Below, piece after piece: positions 15,651-24,000 of a stretch of 37,433 nt of DNA (position 1 is its first letter; the number at the start of each line of letters is the position of its first letter). The notes beneath the pieces were generated by a model that was not told the DNA's origin, searched no databases, and saw only the letters and a list, made by a program, of their open reading frames with translations. A program made the translations under genes and the position numbers. Source of the stretch: Pseudomonas sp. PD9R (lineage in GTDB: Bacteria > Pseudomonadota > Gammaproteobacteria > Pseudomonadales > Pseudomonadaceae); assembly GCF_019200975.1 (NCBI RefSeq), contig NZ_JAHTMR010000030.1, positions 1-37,433 of the forward strand. The letters run 5' to 3'.

Positions 15651-15715
15651 GGCCTTCGCGGGCAAGCCTCTCTCCTACAGGTTCGATGGAGTCCGTAGGA
15701 GCGAGGCTTGCCCGA
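15651..15715. repeat. REP palindrome pair (family B) between astD and astB
   Basis: GCGGGCAAGCCTCTCTCCTAC (15659-15678) and its inverted counterpart GTAGGAGCGAGGCTTGCCCG (15695-15714) flank a ~16-nt spacer. It lies within the operon and could stabilise or segment the mRNA. Confidence 0.85.
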
Positions 15716-15724
15716 GAATGGGCA

Positions 15725-17191
15725 TCACGCCATCTTCACGCCCGGCGTCAAGGCAGCAGGCAATACCAGGTTCGGGGTTTCCAGCGAGGCCACCGGGTAT
15801 GCGCAGTAATCCGCCGCGTAATAAGCGCTGGCGCGATGGTTGCCCGAGGCACCGACGCCGCCAAATGGCGCGCTGCTCGCAGCACCGGTCAACTGCTTGT
15901 TCCAGTTGACGATCCCGGCGCGGCTTTCCAGCCAGAATTGCTGATAACGCGCTTCAGAATCGGACAGCAGGCCAGCAGCCAGACCGTACTCGGTGTCATT
16001 GGCTTCAGCGATTGCCGCTTCAAAGTCAGCGTAGCGGATCACTTGCAGCAGCGGGCCGAACAGTTCTTCGTCCGGGCGATCTGCCACGGCGGTCACGTCC
16101 AGAATGCCAGGGGTCAGCAACGCGGCTTGCGCCTGAGGCTGGGTCATTTCCAGTAACGAAACCGCACCATTCGCCAGCAAATGCTCCTGAGCATCCATTA
16201 GAGCTTTGGCAGCACCAAGGGAAACCACTGACCCCATGAACGGTTGCGGTTGCTGATCGAAAGCACCGACCTCTATGGTCGAGCTCACTGCCACCAGACG
16301 CGCCAGCAGAGCGTCACCCCAGGCGCCTTGCGGCACCAACAGGCGGCGGGCACAGGTGCAACGCTGACCGGCAGAAATGAATGCCGACTGAATGATGGTG
16401 TAAACAGCCGCATCGAGGTCTGCAACCTGATCAACCACCAGCGGGTTATTGCCGCCCATTTCCAGCGCAAGAATCTTGTCCGGGCGACCGGCGAACTGCT
16501 GGTGCAGGTGATTGCCGGTGCGGCTCGAACCGGTGAAGAACAGACCATCGATACCCGGGTTCGCCGCCAGGGCGATGCCGGTTTCGCGCGCGCCTTGCAG
16601 CAGGTTCAACACACCGGCCGGCAGACCGGCTTCGATCCAGCACTTGACCGTCAGTTCGGCGACTTTCGGCGTCAGCTCACTCGGCTTGAACAATACGCTG
16701 TTACCGGCCAGCAACGCCGGCACGATGTGGCCGTTGGGCAAGTGCCCAGGGAAGTTGTAAGGCCCGAACACCGCTACCACACCGTGTGGTTTGTGGCGCA
16801 GCACGGCGGTGGAGTCACCCAGTGGGCCGCTCTTCTCGCCAGTACGTTCGCGGTAGCTTTGCACCGAAATCGCAATCTTGTTGACCATGCTGGTGACTTC
16901 GGTCGCCGCTTCCCAGAGCGGTTTACCGGTTTCCTCACCAATGGTGCGAGCCAGTTCGTCAGCGTTGTTTTTCAATGCAGCAGCAAAGGCTTCCAGCACC
17001 GAGATACGTTCTTCCAGGGTCCGACGCGCCCAACTTGGGAACGCCTGACGTGCCGCTTGCACGGCCGACTCAACTTGAGCGGCGGTAGCGCCTTCGCCAG
17101 ACCACAGCACTTGCTGGGTCACCGGGTTCAGCGATTCAAAAGCGTCGCCCTGACCGGCCAACCATTCACCTGCAACGTATAGCGACTTCAT
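15725..17191 (-). CDS. astD: Succinylglutamate-semialdehyde dehydrogenase
   Basis: 488 residues, NAD-dependent aldehyde dehydrogenase superfamily. Oxidises N2-succinylglutamate 5-semialdehyde to succinylglutamate. PYNFPGHLPNGHIVPAL is the N-anchor; FTGSSRTG binds the cofactor; E244 in LALEMGGNNP is the general base; C278 in SAGQRCTCARR is the nucleophile. Also called aruD. Its ATG overlaps the astA stop by one base (TAATG), so the two are translationally coupled. Confidence 0.97.
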   Translation of the reverse strand: MKSLYVAGEWLAGQGDAFESLNPVTQQVLWSGEGATAAQVESAVQAARQAFPSWARRTLEERISVLEAFAAALKNNADELARTIGEETGKPLWEAATEVTSMVNKIAISVQSYRERTGEKSGPLGDSTAVLRHKPHGVVAVFGPYNFPGHLPNGHIVPALLAGNSVLFKPSELTPKVAELTVKCWIEAGLPAGVLNLLQGARETGIALAANPGIDGLFFTGSSRTGNHLHQQFAGRPDKILALEMGGNNPLVVDQVADLDAAVYTIIQSAFISAGQRCTCARRLLVPQGAWGDALLARLVAVSSTIEVGAFDQQPQPFMGSVVSLGAAKALMDAQEHLLANGAVSLLEMTQPQAQAALLTPGILDVTAVADRPDEELFGPLLQVIRYADFEAAIAEANDTEYGLAAGLLSDSEARYQQFWLESRAGIVNWNKQLTGAASSAPFGGVGASGNHRASAYYAADYCAYPVASLETPNLVLPAALTPGVKMA

Positions 17192-18216
17192 TATTTCGAC
17201 TCCCGGGCAGCAGACAACGGAACGGCGCGTACCTGATCGCCGGCGTTGAGTTGAAGACGTTTGGCGGTCAGCGGGTCGACCACCAGCGTACCGGCGGCGA
17301 AGCGCGCGGGTGCGGCAGTGATCCGGCAGTCTTCGCGCTTGCGGTTGTGAATAATGAATGGCGTGGCGTCGTCACCCGGCGTGCCGATGGCCAGCACCAG
17401 CGCCTGGCTGTCACGCACTGCACGGATCTTGGCGGTTTCGCACTCGATGGCCGGGCCGGCGTCGAAGATGTCGACGTAGCCTTGATAGCTGAAGCCTTCG
17501 CTCTTGAGCATCGACAGTGCCGGCTCGGTGTCCGGGTGAACCTGACCGATGACGTTGCGCGCGTCCGGTGAGAGGAAGCAGGTATACAGCGGGAATTTCG
17601 GCATCAATTCGGCGATGAACGCCTTGTTGCCCACGCCGGTCAAGTAATCAGCCTGGCTGAATTCCATCTTGAAAAAGTGCCGGCCCAGACTTTCCCAGAA
17701 TGGCGACCGTCCTGCTTCATCGGACACGCCGCGCATCTCGGCAATGATCTTGTTGCCGAACAGTTGCGGGAACTCGGCGATGAACAGCATCCGCGCCTTG
17801 GACAGCATGCGGCCGTTGAGGCCACTGCGGTAATCGGCGTGCAGGAACAGCGAGCACAATTCAGAGTTGCCCGTCAGGTCGTTGGCCAGGAACAGCGTCG
17901 GAATCTCGCGATAGATATTCAGCTCTTGCGAAGCGCTGACGGTCAAACCAACGCGGAAGTTATACCAGGGCTCACGCAAGCCGACAGCGCCGGCGATGGC
18001 GGAAATACCCACCACGCGACCATCGTCGTCTTCGAGCACGAACAGGTAGTCCGCATCGCCCCGCCCGGCTTCGCCGCGGAAAGTCTTCTCGGCCCAGCCG
18101 ACCCGATGGGCCAGACGCTCTTCGTTGGCCGGCAAGGTAGTCAGGCCGGTGCCAGTGCTGCGGGCCAGGTCGATCAGAGCGGGTAAATCGCTGCTGCGTA
18201 CGGGACGAACGATCAT
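17191..18216 (-). CDS. astA: Arginine N-succinyltransferase, beta subunit (AruG)
   Basis: 341 residues. With AruF it forms the arginine/ornithine succinyltransferase that transfers succinyl from succinyl-CoA to the alpha-amino group of arginine, the committed step. N-terminal GNAT-like region (MIVRPVRSSDLPALIDLARSTG). Conserved family blocks are NDLTGNSELCSLFLHADYR, EMRGVSDEAGRSPFWESLGRHFF, FIAELMPKFPLY and GYVDIFDAGP. Start ATG has AGGAG 6 nt upstream. It is a paralogue of the adjacent aruF (same blocks), reflecting an ancient duplication typical of Pseudomonas. Confidence 0.96.
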   Translation of the reverse strand: MIVRPVRSSDLPALIDLARSTGTGLTTLPANEERLAHRVGWAEKTFRGEAGRGDADYLFVLEDDDGRVVGISAIAGAVGLREPWYNFRVGLTVSASQELNIYREIPTLFLANDLTGNSELCSLFLHADYRSGLNGRMLSKARMLFIAEFPQLFGNKIIAEMRGVSDEAGRSPFWESLGRHFFKMEFSQADYLTGVGNKAFIAELMPKFPLYTCFLSPDARNVIGQVHPDTEPALSMLKSEGFSYQGYVDIFDAGPAIECETAKIRAVRDSQALVLAIGTPGDDATPFIIHNRKREDCRITAAPARFAAGTLVVDPLTAKRLQLNAGDQVRAVPLSAARESK

Positions 18217-18300
18217 GCTATCTCCTCAAACGGGCCGCTTGCGCCACCCGTGAAACTTCGCTGCTTTCCAGGCAATCAATCAGGCCTGCTTTTCTAAGCG

Positions 18301-19320
18301 TCAAACCGCGACCAGGCGCACGCTGGCACCTTCACCGACGCCCAGGGCTTCGGCCGCTTCCAGATCCAGGGTCACGGGTTTGCCCGGCGCGTAGTCGAGC
18401 TCGAGCAATACCGCGCGGTAATCCTGCAACTGGGCGTTCGCCACCAGGTACTGACGCCCCGCGCCTTTGACCGGCTCACCGATTTTCACTGGCACCACAC
18501 GACTCTGGGCGATCGAACGGATCCCCGAGACGCGGGCGTGCAGAGTCGGGCCGCCGTCGAAAATGTCGATGTAGTGGTCAGTTTCGAAGCCTTCGCGCAT
18601 CAGGATGTCGAAGGTGATCTGCGCACGAGGGTGCACCTGGCCCATGGCTTCCTGAGCGGAGTCCGGCAGCAGCGGCACGTAGATCGGGTAATGCGGCATC
18701 AGTTCGGCAAGGAAGGTCCGGCTCTTCAGGCCGCACAAACGCTCGGCTTCAGCGTAGTTGAGGTCGAAGAAGTTACGACCGATGGCATCCCAGAAGGGTG
18801 AATCGCCATTTTCATCGCTGTAACCGACAATTTCGGTCACCACGGAATCGGCAAAACGCTCCGGATGGCTGGCCACGAACAGCAGGCGGCCGCGGGAGTT
18901 GAGTTCCGCCCATGGCGAACCCACCAGCTCGCGCTGCACATAGAAACTGGTCAGCAAGCTGTTACCGGTCAGGTCGTGGCACTGCGAAAGCACGTGAATC
19001 TTGTTATGAATCTTCAGCTCGCGAGAGGCGTGCACGAAGGTTTCATTACGGAAGCTGTAGAACGGCTCCGAATAACCAGCGGAGGCAACGATCGCCGAGC
19101 AGCCCACCAGTTTGCCGGTGGCGGAATCTTCGAGGACGAAGAAGTAGCTCTCTTCACCGTTGAAGCTGACTTCAGCAGAGAACGAGGCTTCGCTCGCGGC
19201 GATCTTGTCGCTCAGGCGTTCAACGTCATCCGGCAAGGAAGTGACACCAATCGGGCTATCCGCAGCCAGACGCTGTACCTCGCCCAGATCAGCCATTTGC
19301 GCGGGGCGCATCACCAGCAT
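18301..19320 (-). CDS. aruF: Arginine/ornithine succinyltransferase, alpha subunit
   Basis: 339 residues, partner of the beta subunit 84 bp downstream. Shares the same domain plan: MLVMRPAQMADLGEVQRLA at the N-terminus, HDLTGNSLLTSFYVQREL, EIVGYSDENGDSPFWDAIGRNFFDLNY, FLAELMPHYPIYVPLLP and HYIDIFDGGPTLHAR. The tail VTLDLEAAEALGVGEGASVRLVAV resembles the corresponding end of AruG. It follows aruC after ~200 bp containing a perfect 35-bp inverted repeat. Confidence 0.96.
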   Translation of the reverse strand: MLVMRPAQMADLGEVQRLAADSPIGVTSLPDDVERLSDKIAASEASFSAEVSFNGEESYFFVLEDSATGKLVGCSAIVASAGYSEPFYSFRNETFVHASRELKIHNKIHVLSQCHDLTGNSLLTSFYVQRELVGSPWAELNSRGRLLFVASHPERFADSVVTEIVGYSDENGDSPFWDAIGRNFFDLNYAEAERLCGLKSRTFLAELMPHYPIYVPLLPDSAQEAMGQVHPRAQITFDILMREGFETDHYIDIFDGGPTLHARVSGIRSIAQSRVVPVKIGEPVKGAGRQYLVANAQLQDYRAVLLELDYAPGKPVTLDLEAAEALGVGEGASVRLVAV

Positions 19321-19369
19321 GGTGTCACTCCTTTTTTAAAAACTCTTTGAGGAAAATAAGCCAGACCCT

Positions 19370-19454
19370 TGTAGGAGCGAAGCTTGCTCGCGAAGGTGTG
19401 TCAGTCGACATCACTGTGGCTGACACACCTTCGCGAGCAAGCTTCGCTCCTACA
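19370..19454. repeat. Perfect 35-bp inverted repeat (REP family B) between aruC and aruF
   Basis: Arms 19370-19404 and 19420-19454 are exact reverse complements, starting TGTAGGAGCGAAGCTTGC and separated by 15 nt. As RNA this is a very stable hairpin inside the AST operon. It may protect the aruC message or attenuate read-through. Confidence 0.92.
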
Positions 19455-19517
19455 GAAAAGCAGGTCCGGCATAAAAATTGGGTTCGACGCCTGAAAAGCC
19501 AGGCGTCGAAGGGACTA

Positions 19518-20738
19518 TCAGGCTTGAGTCAGGTTTGCCGCGGCGCGCTCGAAACGATCCAGACCGGCATCGATATCGGCATCTTCCACCACCAGGCTCG
19601 GGGCGAAGCGAATCACGTCCGGGCCAGCTTGCAGAATCATCAGGCCTTCTTTTTCAGCGGCGTTGAAGATGTCTTTAGCCTTGCCTTTCCAGGCATCGCT
19701 CAGCACGCAACCGATCAACAAGCCCAGACCACGCACCTCAGTGAACAGGCCGTATTTCTCGCCGATCTGTTCCAGACGAGCCTTGAACTTATCGTGCTTG
19801 GCGTTAACGCCAGCCAGCACTTCAGGGGTGTTGATCACGCCGATCACGGCTTCGGCGACAGCGCACGCCAGCGGGTTGCCGCCGTAAGTGGTGCCGTGAG
19901 TGCCAACAACCAAATGTTTGGCCAGCGCTTCGGTGGTCAGCATCGCTGCGATCGGGAAGCCACCGCCCAGGCTCTTGGCGCTGGTCAGGATGTCCGGGGT
20001 GACGCCATAGTGCTGGTAGGCGAACAGCTTGCCGCTGCGGCCCATGCCGGTTTGCACTTCGTCGAACACCAGCAGCGCGTTGTGTTCGTTGCACAGTTCA
20101 CGGGCACCTTGCAGGTAAGCCAGCTCGGCCGGCAGTACGCCGCCCTCGCCCTGAATCGGCTCCAGCACCACGGCGCAGGTCTTGTCGGAAACGGCGGCTT
20201 TCAAAGCGGCCAGATCGTTGTAAGGAACGTGGGTAATGCCGGTAATTTTAGGACCGAAACCGTCGGAGTATTTCGACTGACCGCCGACGTTTACGGTGAA
20301 CAAGGTACGACCATGGAAGCTGTTCAGTGCGGCGATGATTTCGTACTTCTCGCTGCCGAAACGGTCGAACGCGACGCGACGGGCCAGCTTGAAGGCGGCC
20401 TCGTTGGCTTCGGCGCCGGAGTTGCAGAAGAACACGCGCTCGGCAAAGGTCGCGTCGATCAGCTTATGGGCCAGGCGCAAGGCCGGCTCATTGGTGAACA
20501 CGTTGGACACATGCCAGAGCTTGTTGGCCTGCTCGGTCAAGGCACCGACCAGCGCCGGGTGCGCATGGCCCAATACGTTAACGGCAATCCCGCCCGCGAA
20601 GTCGATCAGCTCGCGGCCAGACTGGTCCCAGACGCGGGAGCCTGCGCCACGCACTGGAATGAAAGCGGCAGGCGCGTAGTTGGGAACCATTACCTGGTCG
20701 AAATCGGCGCGTTGTACCGCAGCGTGCTCAACGGACAT
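19518..20738 (-). CDS. aruC: Succinylornithine transaminase
   Basis: 406 residues, class III PLP aminotransferase. In the AST pathway it converts N2-succinylornithine plus 2-oxoglutarate to the semialdehyde and glutamate. Pseudomonas AruC also serves as N-acetylornithine aminotransferase in biosynthesis. FCNSGAEANEAAFKLAR, GGQSKYS, FDEVQTGMGR (Asp for the pyridine N) and the Schiff-base K255 in LTSAKSLGGGFPIAAM are present. First gene of the AST operon. The ATG has AGGAG about 7 nt upstream. Two ArgR half-sites lie 79-145 bp upstream. Confidence 0.96.
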   Translation of the reverse strand: MSVEHAAVQRADFDQVMVPNYAPAAFIPVRGAGSRVWDQSGRELIDFAGGIAVNVLGHAHPALVGALTEQANKLWHVSNVFTNEPALRLAHKLIDATFAERVFFCNSGAEANEAAFKLARRVAFDRFGSEKYEIIAALNSFHGRTLFTVNVGGQSKYSDGFGPKITGITHVPYNDLAALKAAVSDKTCAVVLEPIQGEGGVLPAELAYLQGARELCNEHNALLVFDEVQTGMGRSGKLFAYQHYGVTPDILTSAKSLGGGFPIAAMLTTEALAKHLVVGTHGTTYGGNPLACAVAEAVIGVINTPEVLAGVNAKHDKFKARLEQIGEKYGLFTEVRGLGLLIGCVLSDAWKGKAKDIFNAAEKEGLMILQAGPDVIRFAPSLVVEDADIDAGLDRFERAAANLTQA

Positions 20739-20816
20739 CGGAGTCTCCTGAAGAGGAACACTCGCCGGAAACTGGCGAGCGATGGGGGGATTGTAAGGAC
20801 AGTTTTCAGCTCGGCC

Positions 20817-20832
20817 TTGCCGCCAAGCGACA
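20817..20832 (-). promoter_or_regulatory. ArgR half-site, promoter-proximal, aruC
   Basis: On the minus strand TGTCGC-N8-AA (TGTCGCTTGGCGGCAA), an exact fit to the Pseudomonas ArgR half-site TGTCGC-N8-AA. Paired with the site at 20868-20883, 51 bp upstream. A TATAAG (20835-20840 on the plus line, read on the minus strand) between them may be the -10. Confidence 0.75.
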
Positions 20833-20867
20833 ACTTCTTATAGCGCAAACCCCGGTTTTTCCCGGGT

Positions 20868-20883
20868 TTACGGCAATGCGACA
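20868..20883 (-). promoter_or_regulatory. ArgR half-site, distal, aruC
   Basis: On the minus strand TGTCGC-N8-AA (TGTCGCATTGCCGTAA), in direct orientation with the proximal site. Exogenous arginine activates aru genes through ArgR in P. aeruginosa; these sites suggest the same here. Confidence 0.75.
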
Positions 20884-20966
20884 TATAGGGTCGCAAAGGC
20901 GCAGTTTAACTGGCCGCGAGCGTTTGCGGCAGGCTTGCTCCGTTGTAACCCATGCCGATTCGATGA

Positions 20967-20988
20967 GTGCGGTAAATATGTACCGCAC
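20967..20988. promoter_or_regulatory. Operator-like palindrome upstream of the giant LRR gene
   Basis: GTGCGGTA (20967-20974), 6-bp spacer AATATG, TACCGCAC (20981-20988): perfect 8-bp arms, ending 61 bp before the chosen start at 21050. The form is that of a dimeric repressor or activator site, but a short RNA hairpin is equally possible. The cognate protein is unknown. Confidence 0.5.
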
Positions 20989-21049
20989 GTCTTGCGCGTT
21001 CGCGGGGTTTCCTAGAGGTCAATCAAACGCCGACGATCTTCTTATCCGC

Positions 21050-24000
21050 ATGAATACCGAACATTCCATCTCCGACATCACCGACACGTTCAGGCCAGAT
21101 GCGCACTATCTGCATCTAATGAACGCCATTCCATCCTGGCTCCGTGAGGCAGCGCCTCACCGACGTGAAGCACTGGGCAAAATCACGCCAAGGATGCCGC
21201 AAGCGCTCAAAGGCGCGCCGAAACATCATCACGCCGAACTTGGCAGCCTCATCGCCCAACAAGTGACCAGTCAGAATCGGGTCGATCAGGCATTGGCGAA
21301 TCTGCAGAACCCCGCTGCCTTCGCCGAACCGTTGCTGAACGCCGCGCTCAAGACCCGATTCGGCCTGGAACTGGACGTCAGCAAAACCTTTCTGCGGCTT
21401 TATATCCCTACTCGCTATCCCTGGCTGCGAATGAAGTCCGGGGCCGCTCGTATCTGGACGGTATCGTTGCTGGATGCGGTGCTGCACAACTTCGAAAGTG
21501 GCGAAACCACCGCCGATGCCTTTGAGTCCGCTTCGACTTACATCACGCCGCCCACCGCTAACGGGCAATTCAATGCACTGCCACACATCCTGAAGAAGAT
21601 GCCCATCGCGGCGTTTACCCACCTATGCCGTGAACTGGACATGGGTGACCGCTACAAAAAGTATCTGGAAGACAACTTGGGCATTAGCAACCCGGTGGCC
21701 GCGGCGATCCTGAAACCGAAGATCCGCGAGAGTCAGAAAACCGCACTGAGCGCGGCCCTGCACATGGCACAGATGCAAAACCTGCTGAGCAGCGATGTTC
21801 ACCGCCTGATGCGTGGTCTGCTCGACAACCTGCCTTTTCTGCGTTTGCGTGGCCAGCCATGGGGCAGCAACGACCTGACGATCATGAGCGCCCGCCTGAC
21901 CGGCATCGTAGTGTTTGCTCCGGACTTGGAACGCGCAGGGGAAGTGGCCAGGGTAGTGGCCTATATCCCTGACGACCCAGAACACCCGATCAAGGAATAT
22001 CCCTCGTCCGCTGCATTCGCGGTGGAACTGAGCCAGCGCCTGCGCAATCCCGACTATCAACAATTTTTCAGCCGCTTCCTCAATCATGAGGATCGTGGGC
22101 ATTTCTTCGCACAATTGAACACCCAACTCGCTCCGATCACCTGGCAACCGGTTCAACCTGGCGACCAGCGCCCAACCTGGAGAGAAAACCCCAATCAGCG
22201 CCCGAACCTGCAAATGTCGGTCATACCGATCAGGGGGGAATTGTTGAGTCATCTCTATCAACGCACACTCGACAAAATCCTGAACGACGCACGCGTCATC
22301 GCCGTGTCCACGGCCTCGGTCGATCAAAAAGCCCGCTGGGCGTTGTGGGACTCTTTCACGGAGATCGCTTCGGTATTGCTGAACGTCGCAGCCTTTATTG
22401 CCTTGCCATTCGTGCCGTTTCTTGGCGAGTTGATGCTCGCCTATATGGCTTACCAACTGCTCGACGAAACCTTTGAAAGCATCGTCGACTGGGCAGAAGG
22501 CCTGACGACCGAAGCTTTCGAACATTTCATGGGGGTGGTGCAATCTGCGGTACAGCTGGGTACCTTTGCGGCGGGCGGTGTTATAGCCGTTGGCGAATTC
22601 CGCTCGGTACTGCCACGGGAGATCGTTCAGTTCATTGACCGCTTCAATTCAGTGAAACTGCCCAACGGAAAAGCCCGCTATTGGAAGCCCGACCTGGCCA
22701 GCTACGAATACTCCGCCACGCTGCCCAAGGACTTGAAAACCGATGCGCTAGGGCTGCACCCACATCAAGGTAAAAACCTGCTGACACTTGAGGGTAATCA
22801 CTACTCAGTCACGCAAGATTCGTTGGCCGGCCAGCATCGCATCGAACACCCCACTCGTCCCGATGCCTATAAACCCGCGCTGAAACACAACGGCGCCGGA
22901 GCCTGGCAAACCGAACTTGACCAACCGTTGACCTGGGACCAAGCCACCGTACTTCGCCGTATCGGCCCGGACATGCAGCGTTTTTCGGCGACCGAACGCG
23001 AACGCATGCTCACCATCAGTGGTTGCCACGAAAACGCCTTGCGCAAGATGCATGTAAACGCCACACAGATCCCGCCGTTGCTCGCCGACACCCTCAAACG
23101 ATTCAAGATCGATCAGGACCTCCAGACCTTCATCGAGCGGATTGGCAGCGAACGTCCGGATGACTACTTGAATGCCGATCCGGTGACGCAACTGGAACTG
23201 CTCTGCGACTACGGTTATTGGCCAGCGGAGAAAGGGCTTCGACTGGTCGATGTGAACACTCATACCGTTTGGGAACGCGTCGCCACCGACCAGATCGTGG
23301 TGCAGATAAACCATACGCAATCGGCCAACGGCGACTTGCTCAAGACCCTGCTGCAAACACTGGGCGACACGGATGCAAGGATTTTGATGCAGGAAGAGTT
23401 CGGAGCGCCCTCCCCCAGCGTCGACACCCGCGCACGAACCCTGCGGCACAATTTGGCAGAGCTCGCCCAAGCCAAGCGAGAAATACTCTTCAGCCAGCGC
23501 TACCGCAAACTCGAACAAAGCTCGCGGCCCGTGGTGCAACGCGTGATAGACGTGGAACCCGGTTTGCCCACCAGCCTCGCCGAAGTCCTGCTCGACTCCG
23601 CCAGCGCGCAGGAACGGCGGCAACTTGAGAAAGGCACATTGTCCAAACGGCTCACGGAGCTGGCACAAGAAGCGGGCCTGCAAGTGCGGGTGACTCGCGC
23701 CTACGAAGGTCTGGAACTGCACTCGACGCGCAACAATCTGGACACTGATCGACTGGCACTGCATTCGCTGGAACGCCTGCCTGGCTGGCCGGGGCAGTTA
23801 CGCCTGGAGATTCGCCAATACGCTCACGGCGGACAATTGATCGACAGCATCGGTAACCCGAACGCCCTCGCCCGCAAGGTCCTGGTCCTGACCGACGAAG
23901 GCAACTATCAAGCCTACGACGCCGCGGGCAATCAGCTCAGCAGTGGCAGCACGCTGTATTCCAGCCTCTTGCAGGCGCTGCCCGACGGCGAGCGAATCGC

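Noticed and set aside
19347..20843. 498-codon open frame on the plus strand opposite aruC
   Set aside because: Antisense shadow of aruC, starting within the REP region; composition typical of mirror frames.
20876..21049. Upstream in-frame extension of the giant LRR gene
   Set aside because: It overlaps ArgR half-sites and the operator-like palindrome, has no Shine-Dalgarno, and the conserved-looking start is MNTEHS at 21050.
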